64,000 bases of DNA from Synechococcus sp. JA-2-3B'a(2-13) (GTDB lineage: Bacteria; Cyanobacteriota; Cyanobacteriia; Thermostichales; Thermostichaceae): positions 1,259,277-1,323,276 of the forward strand of contig NC_007776.1 in assembly GCF_000013225.1 (NCBI RefSeq). The letters are read 5' to 3'. Made by a program: the position numbers and the translations under genes. How positions within the stretch are numbered: the first letter of the stretch is position 1; each line of letters starts with the position of its first letter. Positions 8,481 through 16,643 of the stretch are shown piece after piece. The notes under the pieces were generated by a model. It was not told the DNA's origin and did no database searches. It saw nothing but the letters and a program-made list of their open reading frames with translations.

Positions 8481-9716
8481 ATGACCCAAGTCCTGACCGT
8501 ATCCTGCAAGCTCAAGGCGTCCCAGTCGCAAGCCGCCAAATTGGACGCGACTTTGGAGGCTTTTGGCCAAGCCTTGAACTGGGTCAACCAAAACACACCC
8601 GAGAAAGTCGCCAACGCCGTTAAGCTCCAGTCTCTGTGCTACCGCGAAATCCGTGCCCGGTTCGGCTTGTCCAGTAACTTGGCAAGGACTACGTCCCGCT
8701 TACGCGACCAGCAGGTCTGCAGACGGCTGGCCGGCGCCCGTAAAGTTGCCCAACAGAAAAACCGCCCCGTCAAAGCGTTCAAAGGGGGCTTCGCTACCTA
8801 CGACGCTCGTATCTTTTCGTTCCGCGAGAAAGACTGGACGGTGTCGCTGACCACGGTGGAGGGTCGGGAGCGCTTTGAGCTGGCGATTGGCCGCTACCAG
8901 AGAGAACGGCTGGCGGGCTCCAATCCCAAATCGGCCACTCTGGTCAAGCGTAAAGACGGCTCCTACTCCATTCAAATCTGTGTAGAAGCGGAGCCATCCC
9001 CACCGCAACGCACGGGCAGAGTGCTGGGGGTGGACTTGGGAAGGACAGATATTGCCCATACGTCAGAGGGGGATAACTGGAATGGACAGCAGTTGAACAG
9101 AGTCCGAGACCACTACTCCCGGTTGAGGGCGGCACTCCAACGCAAAGCCAGTAAGGGCACACGCAGTTCGCGGCGCAGATGCAGAGAACTGTTGCAACGG
9201 CTGTCTGGCAAGGAGAGACGTTTTCAGGCGTGGGTCAATCATCGCATCTCCAAAGCTATTGTCTCTAGGGCAAAAGCTACCAACAGCGCTATCGCCCTGG
9301 AAGACCTGACAGGGATCCGGAAAAGAGTCAATCAACAGCCGCGCAGCAAAGCCGAGCGGCGCAGGGCCAACAGTTGGGCGTTCTACCAACTACGCCAGTT
9401 TCTGGAATACAAGGCGAGGGTTGCAGGGGTTTCTCTGATTCCTGTGCCGCCTGCTTACACGTCGCAGACCTGTCACCGGTGCTTACACATCCACCCTGAG
9501 CAGGGCAAGTCCTACCGCAGTGGCAAGTCGTTCAAGTGTGGGCACTGTGGATGGGAAGGGGATGCGGATTTGAATGGTGCGAATGTGATTGCGCTCTTGG
9601 GGGCTGTCGTAAACCAGCCTAGAGGTTCGGGCCTGTTTTGTTCTCTGGTAGGGCAGAGCAGGCTCAGGGCTACTGAAAGCCCGCTCCGTACCGCTTTAGC
9701 GGTCGGAGTCGGGTAG
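8481..9716 (+). CDS. tnpB: TnpB RNA-guided nuclease/transposase accessory protein, copy 1
   Basis: 411 residues. The start is ATG 8481 (MTQVLTVSCKLK); an upstream in-frame ATG lies inside the left-end hairpin. The RuvC-like catalytic residues appear intact: D185 in GVDLGRTD, E274 in ALEDLTG and D363 in DADLNGA. Zinc-finger cysteines are at about 331, 334, 353 and 356 (CHRC ... CGHC). Members of the family are RNA-guided nucleases whose guide RNA is made from the 3' end of the element. Compared with copy 2 it has 8 extra residues, RTTSRLRD (about 69-76), encoded by an inserted 24-bp repeat. It lacks the 8-residue insertion of copy 2. It is probably expressed and active, but that is not shown. 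Confidence 0.92.
   Translation: MTQVLTVSCKLKASQSQAAKLDATLEAFGQALNWVNQNTPEKVANAVKLQSLCYREIRARFGLSSNLARTTSRLRDQQVCRRLAGARKVAQQKNRPVKAFKGGFATYDARIFSFREKDWTVSLTTVEGRERFELAIGRYQRERLAGSNPKSATLVKRKDGSYSIQICVEAEPSPPQRTGRVLGVDLGRTDIAHTSEGDNWNGQQLNRVRDHYSRLRAALQRKASKGTRSSRRRCRELLQRLSGKERRFQAWVNHRISKAIVSRAKATNSAIALEDLTGIRKRVNQQPRSKAERRRANSWAFYQLRQFLEYKARVAGVSLIPVPPAYTSQTCHRCLHIHPEQGKSYRSGKSFKCGHCGWEGDADLNGANVIALLGAVVNQPRGSGLFCSLVGQSRLRATESPLRTALAVGVG
8684..8707 (+). repeat. 24-bp small dispersed repeat inside tnpB copy 1
   Basis: Exactly 24 extra bases relative to copy 2, with core GGACTACGTCCCGCT. Without them the codons read L-A-Q-Q, as in copy 2. It belongs to the family with core GGACTCCGTCCCGCT followed by NNCGCGA. 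The insertion keeps the reading frame and falls between the N-terminal helical region and the next helix. Confidence 0.9.
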
Positions 9717-9721
9717 TTTAC

Positions 9722-10541
9722 CACTCACCTCTGCTTCTGAATCGTTGCGCAAACAGAATTGCACCACCTGCGAGGTTTGGTCGTCGATGGGGGTAGCCGC
9801 TGTGAAAATGATGTGGATGAGGCCGTTGGGGTAGGTGATTTTGAGCTTGCGACCAAAAGGCATAAACCAGGTGCCCTCCAGGATACGCACTGTGCGATCC
9901 TCTGACATCCGCAAGTTTTGCTTCTGCAAGTCACTGTTGAACACCGGCAAAACAGAGGTGGCCCGAAGGCCATATTCCAGTTCTTCAAGGCTGTCCAGAT
10001 CTGGGGGTACAGGCTCGGAGATCACCCCAAAGCTCTGGTGATGGACGAAGTGGAGATGGGCATTGTCAAAGGAGTTTTCCATCAGGCGCAGGCCGGCGCA
10101 TTTCCAGACCTCATAGAACTGATGAATTTGGCGAAACCGGGAATCCGCCACCTCTGGGATCTCGGGAATATCGGTCAAGGGATCCGCCAATGCCACCCAA
10201 ACATAGCCATAGCGCTCTTGGCAGCGAAACCCCTCCACCTTGTAGGTAGGGGGGATGAAGTTGTCTGTAAGTTGGGGCACCTTCACACAGGTGCCGGAGC
10301 CGTCAAACTCCCAGCCGTGATAGGGGCAGCGGATGTGGCCATTGCAAACAACCCCTTTGGAAAGTTGGGCCGAGCGATGGCAGCAACGATCCAAGACGGC
10401 GCAAGGCTGCCCTGACTCATTGAGCCAAAGCACCAGAGGAGTCTTCAGCAGCGTGAAAGCTTGTGGGCCGGTTTCCAGGGCCGACATCGGGATCACGGGG
10501 TACCAAAACCGCCTCAGGACAGGTTGCTGGGTAACAAGCAT
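9722..10541 (-). pseudogene. Rieske oxygenase (pheophorbide a oxygenase/Lls1-like), 5' part
   Basis: First 273 codons of a Rieske non-haem iron oxygenase from ATG 10541 (MLVTQQPVLRRFWYPVIP). The 2Fe-2S motif is CxH ... CPYHGW (about residues 54-77); the mononuclear iron site is seen in ENSFDNAHLHFVHH. Such cyanobacterial proteins resemble chlorophyll-catabolic or cell-death-suppressor oxygenases; the substrate is unknown. The open frame runs 26 bp into the TnpB element and stops there. Without its last ~88 codons, which form part of the catalytic domain, it is likely inactive. Confidence 0.88.
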
Positions 10542-10797
10542 AAACCCGCTCCACAAGCTCTAGTTCGGAGAATCATGAGCTGGCTTTTCGTGAGCCTAGG
10601 TGGCTCAAAGCACCGCCCCCCGTGAAAAAGATAGGCGTTGAAATGGCAGAAGTCCGTATAAGCCAACACAGCTTTGCCCTGGGCGCGTTTGTGCATCGAT
10701 GGCTACCCCCCTGCCCGGGGATGGGCTATTGATCGAAGGAAGCAGAGAAGCGTCGGTGGGCTTCTGTTGGCATGTGGCTGTGAGGAAAGGTGGAAAG

Positions 10798-12150
10798 GTG
10801 CAAAACGAATTGAACCCCGCTCGAGATCCTTGTAGCGCAGGGATCCCGGCCCAACCTACTGCAGAGTCCACCTCCCCCAAACCAGAACCGGCTGCTGAGA
10901 GCCGGCCAAACCAACTGACGGATCCAGATCCTCGCCTCAGCTGTTCTCAACAAAAACGAGAGCAGGAACGCCGCTCCTTACCTTGGCGTCTGGGGCTGGC
11001 CAACGTGCTCTCGGCAGGGTTGCATTTCATCGCGATGAGCTGGGTGGGTTGGCAGCCTAGGATCCGGGAAGAGGAGGAGATAATCTCCTTTCAGTGGGTG
11101 GAGATGGCGGATGAGCCGCCCCCAGAGCCGCAGTGGATTGCGCCCGTCTCCGCCCGTGAGTCCGGTGTCTCTGAACCTCGGGATCACGTATCGGTGCGGC
11201 AGTCGCAAGTGCCCAGCCCAAGTGAAGAGGCCACTTCTGCGGCGGCACAGCCTTTGGTTGCCTCAGCCGCAGGGAGTCCTGTCCCTGGGATCCTCCCCCC
11301 ATCCCCAAGGGAGCTTGAGATGCCCCAACCCAACCGCGACTCTGCCTCTCCTCAGCAGCAGCCAAAGGCCAGGTTAGAAAATCTGTCAGCGGGTTTAGCA
11401 GCTCTGGAGCAGGCAGTTGCCGATCACAATTGGGCGGAGGCGCTACATCTGACGGAAGAATGGCTGGATCACTGGCCTCTGTCCTCTCCACAGCGCCAGC
11501 AACTGCAGGACTATCGTCAGCATCTGCAAAGCCTACTGGCTACCTCCTCGGCAGCAGCAGTGGAGACCAAATCGGCTCAGATCTCTCCTGCTCAATCCCT
11601 CAAGCCTCAACCCGAAAGAGCAGCAAGTTCTCCTGAGGTTTTGCCACAACCCTACCTGTCGGCTCCAGCGGATCCGCATCCAACTTTGCCCTCTCCAGAG
11701 CCGATCGCAGCCCCGTTGGAAGAGCCTTCTCCCACCTTGCCCCCGACTTTTCCTACCAGATCCCACAGCTCCAGCCTTGGTCGCACCAGTGGGATAGAGT
11801 CCTCGCGGGCAGGCCCACCCAGCCTAAATGCCACCGCCGATCCGGATTGGGGAGACTACTTGGCTCAATTCCAAGAAAGGGTTCGCCAACACTGGATGGT
11901 ACGGCGGGCATCCGGCTCCTACGTAACAGTGGTGCAGGTGCGTCTGGATCGACAGGGATCCCTGCGGGAACTGCGCCTGCAAACCCCCTCAGAAGATCCC
12001 CTGTTGGATGCAGCCGTGCTCAGTGCCATCCAGCGCTCAGCCCCCTTTGCTCCTTTGCCCGAGAGCTATGTTGGCGAAGAACTGATGCTGGAAATTAACG
12101 TGTTGAGCGGATCCCTGCAGGCTGGCTCAACCCAGAATCCGAGAAACTAA
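10798..12150 (+). CDS. TonB-like energy-transducer protein
   Basis: About 450 residues. A single membrane helix (LANVLSAGLHFIAMSWVGW) lies near residues 65-85, followed by a long Pro/Ser/Gln-rich periplasmic region. The C-terminal TonB-type domain DYLAQFQERVRQHWMVRRASGSYVTVVQVRLDRQGSLRELRLQTPSEDPLLDAAVLSAIQRSAPFAPLP ends the protein. The fold normally links inner-membrane proton motive force to outer-membrane receptors. I chose GTG 10798 after AGGAAAGGTGGAAAG; an in-frame ATG at 10699 lacks a ribosome site. No exbB/exbD or receptor gene is adjacent, so its partner is unknown. Confidence 0.75.
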   Translation: MQNELNPARDPCSAGIPAQPTAESTSPKPEPAAESRPNQLTDPDPRLSCSQQKREQERRSLPWRLGLANVLSAGLHFIAMSWVGWQPRIREEEEIISFQWVEMADEPPPEPQWIAPVSARESGVSEPRDHVSVRQSQVPSPSEEATSAAAQPLVASAAGSPVPGILPPSPRELEMPQPNRDSASPQQQPKARLENLSAGLAALEQAVADHNWAEALHLTEEWLDHWPLSSPQRQQLQDYRQHLQSLLATSSAAAVETKSAQISPAQSLKPQPERAASSPEVLPQPYLSAPADPHPTLPSPEPIAAPLEEPSPTLPPTFPTRSHSSSLGRTSGIESSRAGPPSLNATADPDWGDYLAQFQERVRQHWMVRRASGSYVTVVQVRLDRQGSLRELRLQTPSEDPLLDAAVLSAIQRSAPFAPLPESYVGEELMLEINVLSGSLQAGSTQNPRN

Positions 12151-12219
12151 CGTCAGAACCTCAGGCAAGGCCACAAGCCCTGTTCAGAGGGGTTCAGATT
12201 TCCGAGTGTCGGCAATGGC

Positions 12220-12405
12220 CTAGGCCATAGATTTGCGGCGGTTGCGCCGGACGGCTACCGCTTTGCGCTTGCGCTTTTCTAGGTTGGTTTCAAAGTGCCG
12301 ATGGTTGCGCAAATCCCGCAAAATGCCCGCCTTAGAAACCTGACGCTTGAAGCGACGCAGCGCAGATTCGATCCCTTCGTTTTCGCCAATCGTCACTTGG
12401 GTCAT
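12220..12405 (-). CDS. rpsU: 30S ribosomal protein S21
   Basis: 61 residues, the usual length: [48 protein letters not shown] and a basic tail. ATG 12405 is preferred over an upstream in-frame ATG because GGAGGAGA precedes it. S21 helps mRNA binding and start-site selection on the 30S subunit. A decayed 255-bp transposable element ends about 60 bp upstream, so its promoter may lie within or beyond that element. Confidence 0.95.
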
Positions 12406-12457
12406 AGGAAAGACATCTCCTCCGTCAATCAAATGGGTTTGGTTACAACAGGGATCC

Positions 12458-12612
12458 CTATCGTGACATACTCCCGACTCCGACTGCTGGCGGTACGGAG
12501 CGGGCTTCTCGCTTCATTGGGGAGCTAGTGCAAGAACCCTCCACGAGCAGACACGGGATGCCCCACCGCGTAGCTGTACCAGATTCCGGCAATGCCGTTT
12601 TGCACAGCCAGG
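12458..12612 (-). pseudogene. TnpB C-terminal remnant
   Basis: On the minus strand a short frame reads [39 protein letters not shown] and stop at 12458-12460. Its last part parallels the TnpB C-terminus of the intact elements (ESPLRTALAVGVG). No zinc finger or RuvC motif remains. It is the only coding relic in the 255-bp element described separately. Confidence 0.6.
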
Positions 12613-12717
12613 TTGATTATAGAACAGGGGATGTCCGCCTTTCATTCCGACCCTCGTCCTACGGACAGAGGGCGGGGCTTCAAGGACTCCGTCCCGCTAG
12701 CGCGAACGGCGGCCTAG
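12463..12717 (-). mobile_element. 255-bp deletion derivative of a TnpB element (MITE/PATE-like)
   Basis: Both ends resemble the two intact TnpB elements. The right-end sequence GTCGGAGTCGGGAGTATGTCAC corresponds to GTCGGAGTCGGGTAGTTTAC. The left end begins CTAG, contains GCCCCGCC and a hairpin around GTCCGTAGGAC, and is preceded by TTTAG where the intact copies have TTCAG or CTCAG. Almost all of tnpB is gone. A 24-bp small dispersed repeat (12682-12705) sits inside its left end. The sequence fills most of the 327-bp gap between rpsU and the protease gene. Confidence 0.65.
12682..12705 (+). repeat. 24-bp small dispersed repeat
   Basis: Core GGACTCCGTCCCGCT preceded by AA and followed by AGCGCGA. 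It is nested in the left end of the 255-bp TnpB-derived element. It is the closest copy to the family consensus. Confidence 0.85.
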
Positions 12718-12759
12718 CTAAACGATCGCCACACCACTGCTTGCTGCCACAGTTCGTGT

Positions 12760-14046
12760 TCACTGCGCCCGGCTGCCAAAGTTGAGCCCCGCAACCACCT
12801 CACCTTCCCTCAAATTGACAACGAATGAAGCAGTTGTCCCGGTGGGGGGTGGAGGGGAGGGTGGTGCTGGAGTTGGGCTGGGGGCACTGCCGATTACCGA
12901 TTGCACAAAACCGGCGAAGCTAGACACCCGCGTATACACCCCATAGAAATTGGGCTGGGCGCAGCCTCTGCCAAAACTGGTGATCCCGGCCAGGGCAAAA
13001 CCCCTGCCGCTGGACACAATCAAAGGCCCACCACTATCGCCCTGACACGTATCGACTCCCCCCTGAGGAAAGCCGGCGCAGAGCATGGTATCTAAAATGG
13101 TGCCATTGTAGGATTGGGGCGCATTGCACACCGCATTGGAGACGATGGGAACGGTGGCCTGCTGCAAATCTCGGGGAAAGCCGCTGGGTTCTTGATCCGG
13201 GGCGCTGGGGAAGGTGGCTCCCCAGCCGAGGATGGTGGCGGCAGTGCCAGGGGCCGTCAGGTTGGTTTGGTTGGGCTGCACCAGCGGCAGGGTAGGCAGG
13301 GCCACTGGCCGAGAGAGGCGCACCAGGGCAATGTCGTTCCCCCCAAGTTTCCCCACCTGGGGGTTGTAGCCGGGGTTGAGGACAATTTGCGCGGCGCGAA
13401 TTCGCTGGCCAGCGCCCAATTGCAGACGGGTGGTTCCCAACAACAGATCCAGGTTGCGTGCATTCACATCCTGCTGGCCTTGATCGTTGAAAAAACAATG
13501 GGCAGCGGTGAGCACCCACTCCGGGGCAATTAGAGATCCCCCGCAAAACTGCGCTCGAGAGGGATCCGGCTCAGCCGCCCTCAGCAAAGCCACCATCCAG
13601 GGAAAGGCCCCTTCGGGAGCAGGACTGCCGCCCACAATCCGCTCCAGCCCCAAGCCTGAGCGCGGCGTGGTGAACACTCGCCCCGGGGGCAAAAGGGCAG
13701 TGACGCGGTAGGTGCCAGGGGGCAAGTTGGAGAAGCGAAAGTTACCGCTGGCATCGCTGACGGTGCTGGGCTCCCCCGGGTCGAGGCGGCCATTGCCGTT
13801 TAAGTCCAAAAAGGTGGCGATGCCCGGCAGCCCCGGCTCCCCCGGATCCCGCAGCCCATTGCCGTTGAGATCGTCGAAATGGGATCCCTCAATTCGTCCT
13901 GTGGGAGGAGCTGAGACTGGGGGAAGCGGGCGACTGGAACCCCCGCCGCCACAGGCGCTTATGCTCAGGGCCAGACACAACCCCAGCGGAATAGACCAAG
14001 AGCGAGCCAAGCCCAAGGAGGAATGGGATCGCGAGAGATGAGGCAT
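12760..14046 (-). CDS. Lipoprotein trypsin-like serine protease with SD-repeat domain
   Basis: About 428 residues from ATG 14046 ([10 protein letters not shown]), preferred because GGAG lies 9 bases upstream. A lipoprotein signal ends in ISAC (Cys near residue 31). An SD-repeat B-like segment follows ([21 protein letters not shown] ... [36 protein letters not shown]). The S1 protease domain starts at [20 protein letters not shown] and has His in TAAHC, Asp in NDIALVRL and Ser in GDSGGPL. The Asp in [10 protein letters not shown] six residues before the Ser implies trypsin-like cleavage after Lys/Arg. A Pro-rich linker leads to a short C-terminal segment that resembles a partial repeat ([18 protein letters not shown]). 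Expected to be anchored outside the cytoplasm. Confidence 0.88.
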   Translation of the reverse strand: MPHLSRSHSSLGLARSWSIPLGLCLALSISACGGGGSSRPLPPVSAPPTGRIEGSHFDDLNGNGLRDPGEPGLPGIATFLDLNGNGRLDPGEPSTVSDASGNFRFSNLPPGTYRVTALLPPGRVFTTPRSGLGLERIVGGSPAPEGAFPWMVALLRAAEPDPSRAQFCGGSLIAPEWVLTAAHCFFNDQGQQDVNARNLDLLLGTTRLQLGAGQRIRAAQIVLNPGYNPQVGKLGGNDIALVRLSRPVALPTLPLVQPNQTNLTAPGTAATILGWGATFPSAPDQEPSGFPRDLQQATVPIVSNAVCNAPQSYNGTILDTMLCAGFPQGGVDTCQGDSGGPLIVSSGRGFALAGITSFGRGCAQPNFYGVYTRVSSFAGFVQSVIGSAPSPTPAPPSPPPPTGTTASFVVNLREGEVVAGLNFGSRAQ

Positions 14047-14240
14047 GGTCAGATTCTCCAAAGCCAGCCGGTTATGCCAGCCAAGGATATCCTACCGGCG
14101 AAGCCTAAAGATTGCGCAACCGGGAGAACTTCTCCCCGCGGCCGGCTCTCCCGAGTTGCCCCAAGACCCCAATGCCCACTTTTGCCTCTTGCCGCCCGTG
14201 CACCTGGGCAGTAAAACCAGGGTGGGAGGGTGTGTGGCAG

Positions 14241-14864
14241 ATGAATATCGCGGTCTTGGGGTTCAAAGGGGGCGTGGGCAAAACCACCACAGCGGTGCAT
14301 TTGGCCCTCTACCTTCAGCAAAAACAAGGGGCAGCTCCTGCGGGTGGGTCGGGGATGGCCCTGTTGATCGACGCCGATCCCAATCGCTCGGCCTCTCGCT
14401 GGGCAGAACGGGGATCATCCTTTCCTATCAAGGTATTGGCCGGGGATCCCACCACTCCCACGCCCACAGGCTTTCAGCACACGGTGATCGACACCCCTGC
14501 CCGTCCCACCCCGGAACAGTTACACGCTCTGGCGCAGCGGTGTGATCTGCTGCTTTTGCCCTGTTCCCCGGATGCCTTGGCTCTAGATGCCTTGATGCTG
14601 ACCGCCAAGGCCCTAGACCGGTTGGGGGCAAAGCACTACAAGGTCTTGCTGACGCTGGTTCCCCCCTGGCCCAACCGAGATGGAGCGGAGGCCCGCAACT
14701 TTCTCAAGCAAGTCGGGATTCCTCTCTGCCACCATTCCATTCGCCGCACGGTGGCTTTTCAACGGGCTGCTCTGGAGGGGGTCTGTGTTCACGAGATCCC
14801 AGAGCCGAGAGCCAAACAAGCTTGGTCAGACTACGTTGCTGTGGGGGAGGAAATCTCGTCATGA
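14241..14864 (+). CDS. parA: ParA-family partition ATPase
   Basis: 207 residues. The deviant Walker A KGGVGKTTTAVHLA is at about residues 9-22, Walker A' LLIDADPNRSASRW near 40-53 and Walker B HTVIDTPARPTP near 78-89. The start is ATG 14241 (MNIAVLGFKGG). It is short, without the N-terminal DNA-binding extension of large ParA proteins, like ParF/type Ib. Its stop overlaps the next start (ATGA), pairing it with a ribbon-helix-helix protein. This suggests a plasmid-type partition or positioning module on what looks like chromosome; its cargo is unknown. Confidence 0.88.
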   Translation: MNIAVLGFKGGVGKTTTAVHLALYLQQKQGAAPAGGSGMALLIDADPNRSASRWAERGSSFPIKVLAGDPTTPTPTGFQHTVIDTPARPTPEQLHALAQRCDLLLLPCSPDALALDALMLTAKALDRLGAKHYKVLLTLVPPWPNRDGAEARNFLKQVGIPLCHHSIRRTVAFQRAALEGVCVHEIPEPRAKQAWSDYVAVGEEISS

Positions 14865-15154
14865 GCAAGTTTGAGCGCCTTCTCGACCGGCAGCCAGAGG
14901 GGATCCCGGCCCGACCCGCCCCGAAAAAGCTGAGCGCCCAAGCCTACAAGATTCCAGAACCCAAGCCGACCCTCGAGCAACCGGAAGCAGGCGCCAAGCC
15001 CAACAGCTCTGAGTACGTCAAATTGACGGCCTACATCCCCAAAGAGACTCACCGAGCCGTGAAGCGCATCCTGTTGGAATCGGATCAAGATCTTTCGGAG
15101 CTGATCGAGGCGCTGCTCAGCCAGTGGCTGCGTTCTCAGTCGGGAAAGGTTTGA
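14861..15154 (+). CDS. Ribbon-helix-helix partner of ParA, 97 aa
   Basis: ATG 14861 overlaps the parA stop by 4 bp. Residues 1-52 are basic, Pro-rich and probably unstructured (MSKFERLLDRQPEG ...). Residues 53-92 look like a ribbon-helix-helix fold: strand VKLTAYIPKETH, helix RAVKRILLES, turn DQ, helix DLSELIEALLSQWL. This layout matches small centromere-binding ParB substitutes such as ParG, which bind iterons and stimulate ParA. I considered the carboxysome-positioning McdB proteins, but the RHH signature argues against that. Confidence 0.75.
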   Translation: MSKFERLLDRQPEGIPARPAPKKLSAQAYKIPEPKPTLEQPEAGAKPNSSEYVKLTAYIPKETHRAVKRILLESDQDLSELIEALLSQWLRSQSGKV

Positions 15155-15229
15155 AACCAAAATCTGGGGAAGGGGGGCATCGCGGACCCCACAGCCGCAT
15201 AGGATCCCGCTGTCGGGGATCGGAGGGAG

Positions 15230-15273
15230 CACACAGATTCCAGATCAGAACCAGATAAGAATAAGATGAAGGG
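15230..15273 (+). repeat. Short 11-bp iterons behind the parA pair
   Basis: Three tandem 11-bp units, CAGATCAGAAC, CAGATAAGAAT and AAGATGAAGGG (15241-15273), follow a further AGAT at 15235. The period equals one helical turn. Tandem sites of this kind are what RHH partition proteins bind, so this may be the centromere or operator of the neighbouring pair. The repeats are imperfect and could be chance. Confidence 0.45.
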
Positions 15274-15311
15274 GCGTGAGGCAGGGATCCCCGAACGCGA
15301 GGTGGGGCCGT

Positions 15312-15335
15312 TCGCAATAGCGGGACGGAGTCCTT
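15312..15335 (-). repeat. 24-bp small dispersed repeat
   Basis: Minus-strand copy with core GGACTCCGTCCCGCT followed by ATTGCGA. It lies in the intergenic DNA about 70 bases before dxr. Confidence 0.8.
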
Positions 15336-15405
15336 GGGCAAGTTGCGCGAGGGGAAGTCTGCGTTGAGAGGACGTCACGCTCTTTCAGGGGTAAAGGGAT
15401 CCTTT

Positions 15406-16584
15406 ATGCAAGCCATCACCTTGCTCGGCTCCACCGGCTCGATTGGCACCCAAACTCTGGACTTGGTGGCCCAGTATCCAGAGCGTTTTCAGGTTGTTGG
15501 CCTGACCAGCTACAGCAACGTTGCCCTCTTGGCCGAGCAGGTGCGGCGGTTTCGGCCCCAGATGGTTGCCATTGGCCGGGAGGAGCTGCTGCCGGAGCTG
15601 CGGTCGCTGCTGACGGGGATCCGACCGCTGCCGGAGTTGGTGGCCGGAACGGAGGGGCTGTGTCAGGTGGCGGCTCACCCGGCGGCCCAGCGGGTGGTGA
15701 CGGGGATCGTCGGCTGCGCCGGTTTATTGCCAACCCTGGCGGCCATCCGTGCCGGCAAAGACATTGCCCTGGCCAACAAAGAAACCCTGGTGGCAGGGGG
15801 GCCGGTGGTGCTGCCCCTGGTGCGCGAGTACGGGGTGAACCTGATCCCCGTCGATTCTGAGCATTCGGCCATTTTCCAATGTTTGCAGGGGGTGCCGGCG
15901 GGATCCCTGCGAAGAATCCTGTTGACTGCCTCGGGTGGCGCCTTTCGGGATTGGCCTGCCGAAAAATTGGATCAGGTCACCCTGGCCGATGCCCTCAAGC
16001 ATCCCAATTGGGTGATGGGGCGCAAAATCACCATCGACTCGGCTACCCTAATGAACAAGGGCCTGGAGGTGATCGAGGCCCACTGGCTCTTCGGCCTGGA
16101 CTACGACCACATCGACATCCTCATCCACCCGCAGAGCATTGTCCACTCCCTGATCGAGCTGGCCGATACCTCGGTTCTGGCCCAGTTGGGCTGGCCGGAC
16201 ATGCACCTGCCCATCCTCTACGGCCTCAGTTGGCCGGAACGCCTGGCCACCCCCTGGGATCCCCTCGATTTGGTCAAGCTGGGATCCCTCACCTTTAAGG
16301 CTCCGGATCACCGCAAGTATCCTTGCATGGAGTTGGCCTATGCCGCCGGGCGGAGGGGGGGGACGCTGCCGGCAGTGTTGAATGCAGCCAACGAAGCGGC
16401 GGTAGCCCTGTTCTTGCAGGAGCGCATCCGTTTTTTGGATATTCCCCGTCTCTTGGAGCGGGTTTGTGAGCGGCATCAAGTCATTGCCGATCCCAGCCTG
16501 GAGGACATTTTGCAGGCAGATGCCTGGGCACGGCGGGAAACGGCGCAACTGGCCCAGCAAGCCCCGGCTCAGGTTCTGGCCTGA
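15406..16584 (+). CDS. dxr: 1-deoxy-D-xylulose 5-phosphate reductoisomerase
   Basis: 392 residues, full length. It catalyses the NADPH-dependent step from DXP to MEP in the non-mevalonate isoprenoid pathway that feeds carotenoids and the phytyl tail of chlorophyll. ATG 15406 is chosen ([21 protein letters not shown], the NADPH-binding loop). Active-site segments visible are [38 protein letters not shown] and [31 protein letters not shown]. The upstream open frame to 15334 lies in a repeat and is not used. Confidence 0.97.
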   Translation: MQAITLLGSTGSIGTQTLDLVAQYPERFQVVGLTSYSNVALLAEQVRRFRPQMVAIGREELLPELRSLLTGIRPLPELVAGTEGLCQVAAHPAAQRVVTGIVGCAGLLPTLAAIRAGKDIALANKETLVAGGPVVLPLVREYGVNLIPVDSEHSAIFQCLQGVPAGSLRRILLTASGGAFRDWPAEKLDQVTLADALKHPNWVMGRKITIDSATLMNKGLEVIEAHWLFGLDYDHIDILIHPQSIVHSLIELADTSVLAQLGWPDMHLPILYGLSWPERLATPWDPLDLVKLGSLTFKAPDHRKYPCMELAYAAGRRGGTLPAVLNAANEAAVALFLQERIRFLDIPRLLERVCERHQVIADPSLEDILQADAWARRETAQLAQQAPAQVLA

Positions 16585-16643
16585 TCCCTACCGGGGGGAT
16601 CCGGCTGAACGCTAGAGTGGAAGAGGATGCAGGGAGCAAGTGA

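Larger units (their letters stand above)
8408..9721 (+). mobile_element. IS200/IS605-type element carrying only tnpB, copy 1
   Basis: 1314-bp element with one gene, tnpB, and no tnpA. The ends were found by comparison with the second copy (57032-58346): both begin CTAGAAATCGCAGGAGCCCC and end CGGAGTCGGGTAGTTTAC, and the flanks diverge immediately outside. The left flank is TCAG in both copies. There is no target duplication, as expected for this family, which inserts 3' of a short motif. The left end holds an imperfect hairpin (GCACTGTACCCGTAGGGTCAGTG); the right end holds ACCGCTTTAGCGGT. It interrupts a Rieske oxygenase gene in reverse orientation. Confidence 0.88.

Noticed and set aside
14241-15154. 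Possible McdA/McdB carboxysome-positioning pair
   Set aside because: The small partner has a ribbon-helix-helix signature like ParG rather than the coiled-coil McdB layout, and no carboxysome genes are nearby.
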